Source: Zea mays
Lineage: Eukaryota; Streptophyta; Magnoliopsida; Poales; Poaceae
Reading direction: 5' to 3'
Assembly: GCF_902167145.1 (NCBI RefSeq)
Contig: NC_050098.1
Span: forward strand, 37,876,501-37,940,500
DNA: 64,000 bases
In this document: one piece after another, positions 20,813 to 31,120 of the stretch
Numbering within the stretch: position 1 is the first letter of the stretch
How the letters are laid out: every line of letters starts with the position of its first letter
Translations under genes and position numbers: made by a program
Notes under the pieces: model-generated
Database searches by the model: none
Told to the model about the DNA's origin: nothing
The model's input: the letters and a program-made list of their open reading frames with translations, nothing else

Positions 20813-22051
20813 CAGACCCCGTACCTGAAATATCTCCACCGAGGAGAGCTACCCCTCGACCGAGCCGAGGCTCGGCGGTTGGCGCGACGCGCCAAGTCGT
20901 TCGTCTTGCTGGGAGATGGGAAGGAGCTCTACCACCGCAGCCCCTCGGGCATCCTCCAGCGATGCATTTCCATCGCCGAAGGTCAGGAACTCCTACGAGA
21001 AATAGAATCGGGGGCTTGCGGCCACCACACAGCACCTCGAGCCCTTGTCGGAAATGCTTTCCGGCAAGGTTTCTACTGGCCGACGGTGGTGGCCGACGCC
21101 ACTAGAATCGTCCGCACCTGCGAAGGGTGTCAGTTCTACGCAAGGCAGACCCACCTGCCTGCTCAGGCCCTACAGACCATACCCATCACCTGGCCTTTTG
21201 CTGTGTGGGGTCTGGACCTCGTCGGCCCCTTGCAGAAGGCACCCGGGGGCTACACGCACCTGTTGGTCGCCATCGACAAATTCTCCAAGTGGATCGAGGT
21301 CCGACCCCTAAACAGCATCAGGTCCGAGCAGGCGGTGGCATTCTTCACCAACATCATCCATCGCTTCGGGGTCCCGAACTCCATCATCACCGACAACGGC
21401 ACCCAGTTCACCAGCAGGAAGTTCCTGGACTTCTGCGAGGATCACCACATCCGGGTGGACTGGGCCGCCGTGGCTCACCCCATGACGAATGGGCAAGTAG
21501 AGCGCGCCAACGACATGATTCTACAAGGACTCAAGCCTCGGATCTACAACGACCTCAACAAGTTCGGCAAGCGATGGATGAAGGAACTCCCCTCGGTGGT
21601 CTGGAGTCTGAGGACGACGCCGAGCCGAGCCACGGGCTTCACGCCGTTCTTTCTAGTCTATGGGGCCGAGGCCATCTTGCCCACAGACTTAGAATACGGT
21701 TCCCCGAGGACGAGGGCCTATGCTGACCAAAGCAACCAAGCTAATCGAGAAGACTCGCTGGACTAGCTGGAAGAGGCTCGGGACAAGGCCTTACTACACT
21801 CGGCGCGGTACCAGCAGTCCCTGCGACGCTACCACGCCCGAGGGGTCCGGTCCCGAGACCTCCAGGTGGGCGACCTGGTGCTTCGGCTAAGACAGGACGC
21901 CCGAGGGCGGCACAAGCTCACGCCTCCCTGGGAAGGGCCGTTCGTCATCGCCAAAGTTCTGAAGCCCGGAACGTACAAGCTGGCCAACAGTCAAGGCGAG
22001 GTCTACAGCAACGCTTGGAACATCCAACAGCTATGTCGCTTCTACCCTTAA
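20813..22051 (+). pseudogene. pol: Flip1 integrase
   Basis: Runs in the same frame from the TAG at 20812 to the natural end at 22051, broken by TAG at 21764-21766. Visible are the zinc-binding region (GACGHH, then CEGCQFYARQ), the catalytic Asp of WGLDLVGPL, Asp of IITDNGTQF and Glu of NGQVERAND, the GATGFTPFFLVYG-like block (ATGFTPFFLVYGAEAILP) and a C-terminal GDLVLRL / PPWEGPFVIAKVL segment. No chromodomain is seen, as expected for the Tat lineage. Confidence 0.85.
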
Positions 22052-23340
22052 GATGTTTTCAAGTTGTTCATATACCTCGCTTCTACGCAAAGTTTAGTCA
22101 TCAAGGAAGGGTCAGCCTTGCCTCGGCAAAGCCCGACCCTCCCTCGGGGGCTAAAAGGGGGGAACCCCCTCTGCGTCGAAATTTTCCTCGAAAAAAGATC
22201 CTTTCTGCCAGAATGTCTTTCGTGCTTTTCGACTACTTCGAAAGTGGATCCTGAAAACGACGGAGTACACGTAAGCAGCCAAGGCTGACCGAGCCGAGGG
22301 ACTCCTACGCCTCCGGGATATGGATACCTCACTCATCACCTTCTGCGATAAGTAACTCACGTTCGGATAAGTGATTCCGCGGACCGAACAAGTCTTCACG
22401 TTCGAAAGCTCCTCTGCCGAAGCGATTCTTCGAGCCTTCTCGACTGCGTCGGTGGCAGAACCCTATGGACGGGTAAGAGTGCGCGTAAGCGGCAAGGCCG
22501 ACCGAGCCGAGGGATTCCTATGCCTCCGGGATACGGATACCTCACTCATCACCTTCCGTGAGAAGCAACTCTCGCTCGCACAGACAATTCTGTTACCGAC
22601 GAAAAAGTCCGGATACTCGAAACAAGAGGAAAAGAAACGCATCTTTACAACACGGCGAGGGTGTGTTTGGGCCTCGGCGGCCGCAGAAAACACACGCTAC
22701 AAGATAATCCGATCCTGCAGGCTCGGATCTTGACGGTTGAAGGGAGCAGCAGCACCCTCGGCGTCAACTACACCTTCGGCGAGGTCCGACCTTGCCTCCG
22801 ACGGCGACACGGTTCGAGGGTCTCCACTCTGAAGGACGACTTCATCATCACGCCCGGACCATCGCCGCCCGGGTCTCCTCTAAGAATCCGGCTCGAGCAG
22901 GCGGCTCGGCTGGTCACCCCGAGGCCTCGGTCAGCTGTCCCCCGAAGACATCAGCCTGGCCCGAGGCCACGGCAGATCAACTCCAGCGTCAGTCCCGCTA
23001 ACGGACGACCCGGCCAGGCTCCGGCCGACCAAGTCTTCTTTTTCGAGCCAACTCTGCCTCTGTCCGTGCTGACACCGCTACCCCTGGCTTCGGCTCATCG
23101 AAGAGCGGCCGAGGGGTTCCTTTAACTAAGCAAGAGAAGCCTCGGACAGCAAGGCCGACCGAGCCGAGGGACTCCTATGCCTCCGGGATACGGATACCTC
23201 ACTCGTCACCTTTGCGCGGGGCGATTCACGCTTGGTGAAGCGGTTCAGACAACCAACAGGCGAGTCTTAGTGCTCGAAAATGAGGAAAAAACACGGCTCC
23301 ATGCCAAAAATACATACATGTTCAGGCCTCGACAACCACA
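22052..23340 (+). other. 3' non-coding region of Flip1 with three 60-bp repeats
   Basis: No conserved coding frame. A ~60-bp unit containing GACCGAGCCGAGGGA and GGATACCTCACTC occurs three times (22281-22342, 22493-22555, 23151-23212). Element D has one inverted copy at 49765-49825, so the unit belongs to the family's 3' region. Confidence 0.7.
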
Positions 23341-24960
23341 ATGAACAAAAACACTGGCATTCAAAGTGCCATTACAAACGGAACTCCGGTTCCACCTCCG
23401 CAGGTACGAACAACCCCACTCGCTGGGGGGGCCTGCGGAGCAACAGAAGACCGACGGGCGGCTCGCCGTCGCCCGCTCCGGCAGCAACAACAACGACCCC
23501 CGCTCCGGGTGGCCGAACTGCAGCAGCGATGGCCTCAAGGCGGACGCTGCTGCAACCTTGCCCTCGCCTACGCTGACGCTCGAGGGGCGAGGACAAGTAC
23601 AAAGAGCCGGAGGCCCGAAGCGTGGATGGTGGCGGTGATCCCGTCGGCAACGGGGACTTCTCGAGCCGCCTCCACCTCGGCACCGACGACAGGGGCCGTC
23701 AGCCCTCCGGCAGATCCCCACTCAGATCCTCCCGGACGAGTGGGGCACCGACCTCCGCGTGGAGGCGCCGTACCGGTGCAAAGGCAGGACCGCCCCAGAA
23801 CACGAACGCCGCCCTAACAGCGCGCAACATCTTGGGCGGTCCTCCCGTGCACACGGCGCGACAACCGCCTTCGCGGCAGGAGGGGGCACCGGGAGCCAAG
23901 CCGGCGAGTCCAACGCGCTGAGGCTGACGACGCCCGTCGTCGACCAGCCCCGTGTTGTCGAAGTCCGCCCCTCTCGCAGGGCCAGTGAGCGCCCTATCCC
24001 TCGAACGATGAAGGAGAGGCTGACCCACGAAACCGCGCGGGAGGTAGAGCTCCGGCTCAGCCCGGCCTCCACCCCAACGAGGATGATGAACATCCTTGAA
24101 GCTGAGGGTGGGACCAAGATCGCAGCCCGACTTGCTTCTCCCCACCCAGTGACTGGTGGTAACCGTCTTGGGTGACCACCGGCGAGGGGATGCAGCCGGG
24201 CTGACTGATGAAAATCCTTGAAGCCGAACGATGGCTGAAAGGTACCGACTCCCACGGAGTTGCGTTCCTCCAACGACAAGGCAAAAGGACTGCGGGCATC
24301 CCCCATCCGGGGGCTTCGAAGGTGGAAAGACACGATGCATAAGGGAGCGCGAAGACATGGTCGCCTTTCAAGGAGGTCACCCTCCTTTTAAAGGCGACTC
24401 TCCCTACCTGCGCTCCCAGCCGTCGTGGGCTGAGTCTTCTCCAACACGCTCCAAGGTCCTCCCCCTACGGTGCGGGGGCTGGGTCCCACACGTCATGCAA
24501 GCCGTCCCAGGGCAGAAGAAGCCAAACCGCAGCGCGCGGTGCATGCAACCGCCCAGCGGTTACAAGCAGTTCTCCACTTTTGCCTAGAACAGCGGGCGAA
24601 AGGGCGGGCAGCCATGCAGGCGGCGTGCAACCGCGCCAAGTGGGCGCACCTCTCCGACTTCCAACGCGCCCAGCATGGAAGCCCACGCCCACGCGTCATG
24701 CAACCGGCGCGCCGGTCGCTACGTGCAAGCAACCGCACCGCCACTCGCACCACTGCCACGCCTCCTCGACTGCGGAACCAGTACCGTGACTCGAGGCAAC
24801 CCTGCATACGACCTAGCAGTGCTAGCCAGGCGCGACGGTCAATGCGGCCAAAAACGGGCCGGCAGTGATGGCGGTGGCAGGCGGGCGGGAGCGGCGGTCA
24901 CGTCGTCAGCCAAGCTCACGTCCCATCCTGGGGCAGTGAGAGAGCCCTCTCTCACGGCGT
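23341..24960 (-). other. Flip1-specific insert at the antisense cargo position
   Basis: Sequence on both sides (22080-23340 and 24960-26194) resembles element D, but this 1.6-kb block does not. D has its spliced antisense gene here. On the minus strand a 219-aa frame (24358-23699, start MSSRSLMHRVF) follows a TTTAAAAGG motif at about 24386. I recognise no domain in it, and it may be non-coding. It contains two short related units, GCTTCAAGGAT followed by TTCATCA. Confidence 0.45.
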
Positions 24961-25249
24961 GAAGACGACGCGCTCGTGTTCCATTCCTCGAACGGCTCGC
25001 GCACGTGCAACGGCCGCCCCGCGAACCACTCGCCCCGTCGTATTAACTCCGCGGCGGGACAGGCGGCGTCTCTGGCAGGGGAAGCGAGCGACGCTTCACC
25101 TTCGCCATAATGACCGCGTCAAAAAAGGTACGCCGTGTCATTCGATTTCGTGACCTTTTCCTTTTCCTCTTTCTCTCTCTTACAACAGGGACCGGGAAAG
25201 GGGGATACCCCGAAAAGGACCCTTCTCCGTGAAGGAAATAGGCTCCGAG

Positions 25250-25480
25250 CCTCCCTACTGATCAGAGGTTCGAAGGCTGGCCCCTCGGAGGGGTTCAACA
25301 GCCGCCTCAGAGCACGTGGGCTCCACACCCACTACTGGTCAGAGGTTCGAAGGCCGGCCCCTCGGAAGGGTTCAACGGCTGCCTCAGGCCACTCGGGCTC
25401 CACGCCCACTACTGATCAGGGGTTCGTAGGCTGGCCCTCGGAGGGTTCACAGCCGCCTCAGACACAGAGCGAGGGATGAC
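25250..25480 (+). repeat. ~70-bp tandem repeats in the 3' region of Flip1
   Basis: About three to four imperfect units, each with ACTGATCAGAGGTTCGAAGG, CTGGCCCCTCGGA and AACAGCCGCCTCAG-like blocks. Element D has the same array inverted at about 45560-45790 with a different unit arrangement. Confidence 0.7.
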
Positions 25481-26180
25481 CATGGGTACGTTCGATACAT
25501 AACCAAGGCTTGGGCTACGCTCCCGAGGTACCCTAGGACATTTCTGAGACCAGCGGGAACAATCTTGTAACGGAATCCCATCAGAGGGAGGCATCGAGCC
25601 CTCGGACCCCGTCGACAGGGGACCGGGTCCGGCAGATCACCCGCAAGTACTTTTGGGCGCGCCTCTAGGCCTCTAGCCGACCCCTAACAAATGGGGCACG
25701 GACGTCCGCTCGGATTACCCGCCAGCAGCTCACCGGAGACACCATGTTCGGCGCCCACCGAGGGCAACATGGCGCTTTCCCCCCTCCTCCTTGCGGAAAG
25801 GCGACGCAGGGGCGTATGTAAAAAAGTCGAGTCTGTCCCTGATCGTTCTCTCGCCCTGTGCAGAGGCTCGGGGGCTGCTCTCGCAAACCCGGCTCTGGCC
25901 AAACCGTTGACAGCGTCAACATACCAGCCCGAGAACTTGGAACCCGACCGTGCACCCGGGCTACGGCCAGCTCGCATGAGGGAACGACCAGACCAACCGA
26001 AGCATTACGCGAGGCATTAAGACCTCGGAGGAGTCAAACCACTCCTCCGAGGCCTCTGGGGCTACACCCGGCGGGTGCGCTCGCGCGCACCCACCGGAAC
26101 AAAACACAACCGAGAAAGGCTGGTCCCCTTGCAAAAAAGTGCGACGAAAGCCTCCAAGCGAGTGCTAACACTCCCTTCGA

Positions 26181-26194
26181 GGCTCGGGGGCTAC
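26181..26194 (+). promoter_or_regulatory. polypurine-like tract before the 3' LTR of Flip1
   Basis: GGCTCGGGGGCTAC directly precedes the LTR at 26195. The complement stands at the same place in element D (44829-44842) and, as GGGGCTAC, in element F. It is the likely plus-strand primer. Confidence 0.6.
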
Positions 26195-27869
26195 TGTCGG
26201 TGACCATAATTAGGGGTACCCTCAAGTCTCCTAATTCTCAGCTGGTAACCCCCATCAGCATAAAGCTGCAAAGGCCTGATGGGTGCGATTTAGTCAGGGA
26301 TCGGTCCATTCGAGGGACTCGATCACGCCTCGCCCGAGCCTAGCCTCGGACAAGGGCAGCCGACCCCGGAGGATTTCCGTCTCGCCCGAGGCCCCCCTCC
26401 AGCGATGAACATACTTACGGCTCGCCCGAGGCCCTGTCTTCGCCAAGAAGCAACCCTGACCAAATCGCCGCGCCAACCGACCAGATCACAGGAGCATTTA
26501 ATGCAAAGGTGGCCTGACACCTTTATCCTAACACGCGTCCTCCAGTCGATAGAGCCGAAGTGACCGCAGTCACTTTGCCGCAATACTGACCGGCCTGACA
26601 GAAGGACAGCGCCGCCTGCGCCGCTCCGACTGCTGTGCCACTCGACAGAGTGAGGCTGACAGGCAGTCAGGCCCGACCTCAGGCACCATAGGAAGCTCCG
26701 CTTCGCCCGACCCAGGGCTCGGACTCGGGCTCAGCCCCGGAAGACGACGAACTCCGCTCCGCCTGACCCAGGGCTCGGACTCGGGCTCAGCCCCAGAAGA
26801 CGACGAACTCCGCTCCGCCTGACCCAGGGCTCAGTCTCGGGCTCAGCCCCGGAAGACGGCGAACTCCGCTCCGCCCGACCCAGGGCTCGGACTTGGGCTC
26901 AGCCCCAGAAGACGACAAACTCCGCTTCGCCCGACCCAGGGCTCGGACTTGGGCTCAGCCCCAGACGACGACGAACTCCGCTTCACCCGACCCAGGGCTC
27001 AGACTTGGGCTCAGCCCCAGACGACGACGAACTCCGCTTCGCCCGACCCCAGGGCTCGGACTCAGCCCTGGCCTCAGCCGATGGTCTCCGCCTCGCCCGA
27101 CCCAGGGGCTCGGACTCGACCACGGCCACGGAAGACAGACTCGACCTCGACCTCGGAGGAGCCTCCACATCGCCCAACCTAGGGCGCGGACTGACCACGT
27201 CGACAGGAGGCGCCATCATTACCCTACCCCAAGCTGACTCAGGCTACGGGGAACAAGACCGGCGTCCCATCTGGCTCGCTCCGCTAGATAGGCAATGATG
27301 GCGCCCCACACGCTCTGTGACGACGGCGACTCTCAGCCCCCTTACGGAAGCAAGAGGACGTCAGCAAGGACTCGACAGCCTCGACAGCTATCCTTCCGCC
27401 AGGCTCCAGCGCTCCTCCGACGGCCACGACACCACACGAACCGGGTGCCAAAACCTCTCCAGCTGCCACGACGGCATGTACTTAGGGCGCTAGCTCTCCT
27501 CCGCTAGACACGTAGCACTCTGCTACACCCCCATTGTACACCTGGATCCTCTCCTTACGCCTATAAAAGGAAGGACCAGGGCCCTCTTACAGAGGGTTGG
27601 CCGCGCGGGGAAGAGGACGGGACAGGCGCTCGCGTGAGACCGCTCGCTCCCCCTCCCGCGTGGACGCTTGTAACCCCCTACTGCAAGCGCACCCGACCTG
27701 GGCGCGGGACGAACACGAAGGCCGCGGGATTTCCACCTCTCTCACGCCCGTCTCCGGCTGCCTTTCTTCCCCCCTTCGCGCTCGGCCTCGCGCCGACCCA
27801 TCTGGGCTGGGGCACGCGGCGACATTTCACTCGTCGGCCCAGGGACCCCCCGGTCTCGAAACGCCGACA
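26195..27869 (+). repeat. 3' LTR of Flip1
   Basis: 1675 bp, TGTCGGTGACC to GCCGACA, with the same tandem array and a TATAAAA box (27562-27568) as the 5' LTR. It is followed by the target duplication ATTAT. Confidence 0.9.
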
Positions 27870-28278
27870 ATTATTGTGTGGGCTTGACCTTTATGGTCGG
27901 CAAAGGGAGGATTAGGGTTGAAAGAGACCCGGCTCTTTGTGGGCGCCTCAACGAGGAAGTAGGGCACCTTGGTGGTGTGACCGAACCTCGGGATAAATCG
28001 TGTGTCTCTTGTGTTCTTGCTCATTGTGTTTGTTTGTGTTCTTCGTTCTCTCACCATTGCGTGGAAGATTTGTTTATATCTTTTTGGTGTGTGGATTTTG
28101 AGAAGTGCCCTTCTCAGATCTACTACTTTGAACCCTGTGGATCATTTAGAACATCTCATTTCCAAAGTTAACTGGGTGAATTTCGAGATCAATTCAGTTT
28201 TACCCAGTTTGCTTCTAGTTTTTGTTGAAAAAGTTTTAACTTGCCTATTCACCCCCCCTTTAGGCAACTTTCAGATAC

Positions 28279-29350
28279 ATCCAATTATGACCATCAACTG
28301 CTGTAGATGAGGCTAAATGGCCATTCCACCTTCCATTTAGTGCAGTAGAATCTATACCCAAATAAGGTCTACGTCCTTCTAGAAAACCATCAATGCATGG
28401 TTTTAGTGCACAGAAACATCGATGAAACTACACTTTGCCTTCTATTTCTAGTACGCCAATCTCCACAACACTTTGAGGTGACCTATTTAGTATCTCAGCC
28501 AGTCAGCCTTCCATCCGTATAACATCTCAAAACTTTCTTCCCATTTACCATAAACCTCTGCAAGAGCTTTTTCTTTCCCCCTCCAAACTGTGTCATAAGG
28601 AATGGTGACACAATATTGGTCTTGTAGTTTTTTTGTAATTCTGTAGCTCCAGTGTTGGGTAAGTATCGAATGATGCTCACAGTTATGCAAGCTACCCACT
28701 TTTGAGATGGTGTTATGGTCTTCACCCTACTGCTTGAAATACAATTATGTTTATCAACTCAAAGTGTCACCTATAGGGAAATGAATACAAAATGGTGAGT
28801 GTCATACACTTAAAAAATCTGTGCAAGTTAGAATGATACTCAATATTATTTCACCTTTACCATTTTCCATCAGCTTGCCTTCTACCAGCAATCCTCCAAG
28901 GGCATTATTTACTAGACTTGAAGAATCCTCTAAACCTTTCCTTCGATGACTTCTCTGTGCCTAGCTCAAACTCCTCATTAATAGCAAATTGCCTAACAAC
29001 CAAACTAAATTCATCCATTGATGGGTACAATGTGCCAAGATCCATTTTGGGTGATCCTTATCATATGTAATCACTACCTCATCTGGTATGGCATCACTAA
29101 TAGGAATGGCAACATCTTCAGTATTTTCATCTCCCTGCTCACGCATTGTACGACCATTCAGTTCATCTACCTTTCTCCTCTCATCCTCATTCCTCAAGCC
29201 CAAGATCACATGTAGCTAATCCTCACTCAATGGTTCAATTCTTCCTTCCTCGTCATGAGTCTCTACTATTTTTAAGTTATCCCAGTCAACTTGTGGGATA
29301 GGTGAAGAAGCCTCAAACAACAACAATGGAGCATCATTATTGCTCCCCAT
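28279..29350 (-). pseudogene. MULE (MuDR-type) transposase, N-terminal part, decayed
   Basis: Translation on the minus strand begins at an ATG at 29350 (MGSNNDAPLLLFEASS) and meets a TAG after 44 codons. It then continues in the same frame (VILGLRNEDERRKVDELNG) to about 29050, where a frameshift leads to the MDLGTLYPSMDEF and RQFAINEEFELG motifs typical of MuDR N-terminal domains. Further blocks are VTIPYDTVWRGKEKAL with VYGKWEESFEML (28699-28500), and FLEGRRPYLGIDSTALNGRW with ASSTAVDGHNWMY just before 28279. The Asp of GIDST should be the first catalytic residue of the DDE domain. Stops and frameshifts make it non-functional. The LTR insertion split the catalytic domain. Confidence 0.8.
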
Positions 29351-29907
29351 AACAACCTCCGAATCTACCCTGCTTGCAACAATTAGGAAAACGTGAAGAC
29401 ATAATTGATTGAATCATAAATGCTCCAATAATAATTTATGAGCAAAGTTGTCCATGTCAATATAGAAAACATGATCTTGTTGGTGGTTAACCACGATTCA
29501 TCACTGTAAATAATACTGCTGAAGGCTGATACTGAAAGTATGATTACTAATATCGTCTAGATGACTCAATTGAATCAGGTTCCATTCACTGCCTAGATCA
29601 TGGTGGTGACGAAGAATGACGTCTGTGGAGTGGAACTGGGACTATGACTGGGACGGAGATATCTCCTGCAACTGACAATTCGACGACGGGGATGAATAGT
29701 CGTCGATCCAGCTCAGCAGCAATGGCACGAAACAACAATCGAGAATAAACCAGCCACCGCGGGGCTTCGACGGCGCCGCCAGCCATAGCCAGGCCCCTCT
29801 TCCCTCGTGCGCAGTTGTTCGTTGGCGGTCCAAGGCAACGAGACCTTTTTAGCGAGATTGGCGGTGGTTGCATGTACGTGCGATTGTATTGTATTGTACA
29901 ATACGTT

Positions 29908-30105
29908 CCTAGGAATGTGGATAGAAGGGTAGATTAGTCCTTAAAAATGCAGAAAATGGAAAAAAGATAAATAAAACTATTAAAAGGATAAAATGTCAAG
30001 TAAATCAATGTGTCAATGTTATGGGGGTTAAATTTACTGTGTCAATCTTTGGAGTGTCAATTATGCAAAGTCACTTATTTAGAGTGTCAAAAATACAATT
30101 TTCTC
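29908..30105 (-). repeat. right terminal inverted repeat of the MULE
   Basis: Inverted partner of 11055-11254, ending in CAATTTTCTC. It is followed by the 9-bp duplication copy TTCCATCTA at 30106-30114. Confidence 0.8.
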
Positions 30106-30135
30106 TTCCATCTACATGGCGTCGACGAAGACTTC
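30106..30135. other. short non-TE interval between MULE and element F
   Basis: Thirty bases: the right MULE target duplication (30106-30114), then sequence ending ACTTC, which is probably the left target duplication of element F. This is the last stretch in the window that is not inside a recognised element. Confidence 0.6.
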
Positions 30136-30806
30136 TGTTGGGGACTTGTTCTCAAATGCTATGAATTAAGAACAAGGCAACACAGAATGTTAAATGTTAA
30201 TGTCCTTCGTCCTTCGAAGCATTATTTCCCTTAGGATATAATGATCTTCAGACGAAGGTCATGAATGACATACCTTCATCATCGTGGTATATGTTAATAA
30301 GAGAAGAAGTATATGAAATATAAGAGACAACATGAACAATCATATAACATTATCAATTCATCCTCATTATATTAACATGGAAAAATAGAAACAATATTGA
30401 GTTACATATGTACCTTCGGCTTGACAGAAGGTAAAAAGTACAAGCGTGACGCGCAAGCGAGTACAAGTCAGCGTGAACAGTACGGGGGTACTGTTCATCT
30501 ATTTATAGGCACAGGACACAGCCTGTGTAAATTTACGTTCATGCCCTTTATATTTACTGTTGACTTATGGATAAACCAACGAGGATTAAATAGCCTTTTC
30601 CCCTTTAGGTCGGTTCCTCTTTTCGCCACTTAGCCGAAGCTCCCTTACGTGTAGCTTCGGAGCAGCATCAGTCTTCGTCTCAATCATGCTTTTCACATTG
30701 CGTATGATTTTAACCCGAGTCCAAAGGTACCTGTTCATATGTCACACTTGGAAAATATTGTTAAATCATGTTTTTGAAGACCTTCGGAAGACGAAGGCCC
30801 CCGACA
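30136..30806 (-). repeat. 3' LTR of element F
   Basis: TGTTGGGGACTTG to GGCCCCCGACA on the plus strand. Rich in CTTCG/CGAAG steps. Only one LTR of F is in the window. Confidence 0.75.
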
Positions 30807-30961
30807 GTAGCCCCTCGCAGTATTAATTTGTTAAGATAACGAATTCAGACTGCGACATGGACGAAGGCCTTAAGCCGAAGGTCCGAAAAAACACGTTCCC
30901 TTTGCTAGAATAGCAACAGCCAATGATAGACGGGGCCCTCCAATTTGGAGCGCACTGGGTG

Positions 30962-30969
30962 TATAAATA
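30962..30969 (+). promoter_or_regulatory. TATA box of the antisense gene in element F
   Basis: GTGTATAAATAGAAAC stands about 155 bp upstream of the ATG at 31121, on the strand opposite to F's own transcription. It suggests that the antisense frame has its own promoter and does not depend on LTR read-through. Confidence 0.55.
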
Positions 30970-31120
30970 GAAACTTACACCGACTGCACTTGATACACTG
31001 CTTGTGCCATTTGCTTTATTTTTCTCAATTTTATAGCTCTTACTCACTAGCGCTTGCTATTTTTTCAAGCTCTCTGAGCTTCGGTTTAAAAACGTGTTTT
31101 CATCATTTCTTAAGGAAAAA

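Larger units (their letters stand above)
13824..27869 (+). mobile_element. Flip1: Tat-lineage Ty3/Gypsy LTR retrotransposon, complete but mutated
   Basis: The 14,046-bp element has LTRs at 13824-15499 and 26195-27869, a primer-binding site, gag-PR-RT-RH-aRH-INT coding order, a long 3' region and a purine tract. It begins TGTCGG and ends C(A/G)ACA with 5-bp duplications ATTAT (13819-13823, 27870-27874). A second, archaeal-type RNase H before the integrase places it in the Tat lineage; start sequence and size suggest the maize Flip/Xilon group, though I cannot verify the family name. LTRs differ by a few percent, so it is older than element C. It is inserted in solo LTR E. Confidence 0.9.
11832..28273 (+). 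mobile_element. solo LTR E of a Sirevirus-like Copia element, split by Flip1
   Basis: The LTR starts TGAAAGTGCATTC at 11832 and ends AGGCAACTTTCA at 28273. Perfect 5-bp target duplications GATAC flank it (11827-11831 and 28274-28278). With Flip1 and one ATTAT removed, only about 2.4 kb remains, and it contains no primer-binding site, gag or pol, so it is a solo LTR left by LTR-LTR recombination. It shares with A, B and C the TGAAAG start, the CACCCCCC-TAGGC-ACT-TCA end and a GAAAGAGACCCGG block. The TATA box is at 13475-13482. It lies inside the MULE transposase. Confidence 0.85.
11055..30105 (-). mobile_element. Mutator-like element (MULE) interrupted by nested retrotransposons
   Basis: Termini GAGAAATTTG at 11055 and its inverted partner (CAATTTTCTC, ending at 30105) begin inverted repeats about 200 bp long (11055-11254 and 29908-30105). 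Most of the length matches, including GACACTC, GACTTTGCATAATTGACACT and the dyad around the C-run at 11133-11146. Flanks TTCCATCCG (11046-11054) and TTCCATCTA (30106-30114) form a 9-bp target duplication with 7/9 matches, the Mutator signature. Without the inserted LTR elements the MULE is about 2.6 kb. Between the right TIR and the transposase start (29351-29907) there is a GC-rich segment with no recognised gene; at the left, 11255-11758 is also unassigned. Confidence 0.85.

Noticed and set aside
28500..29350. A host gene captured by the MULE (Pack-MULE cargo)
   Set aside because: The translated blocks match the MULE transposase itself, so this is the element's own decayed gene. The unassigned segments 11255-11758 and 29351-29907 could still hold captured DNA, but nothing supports it.
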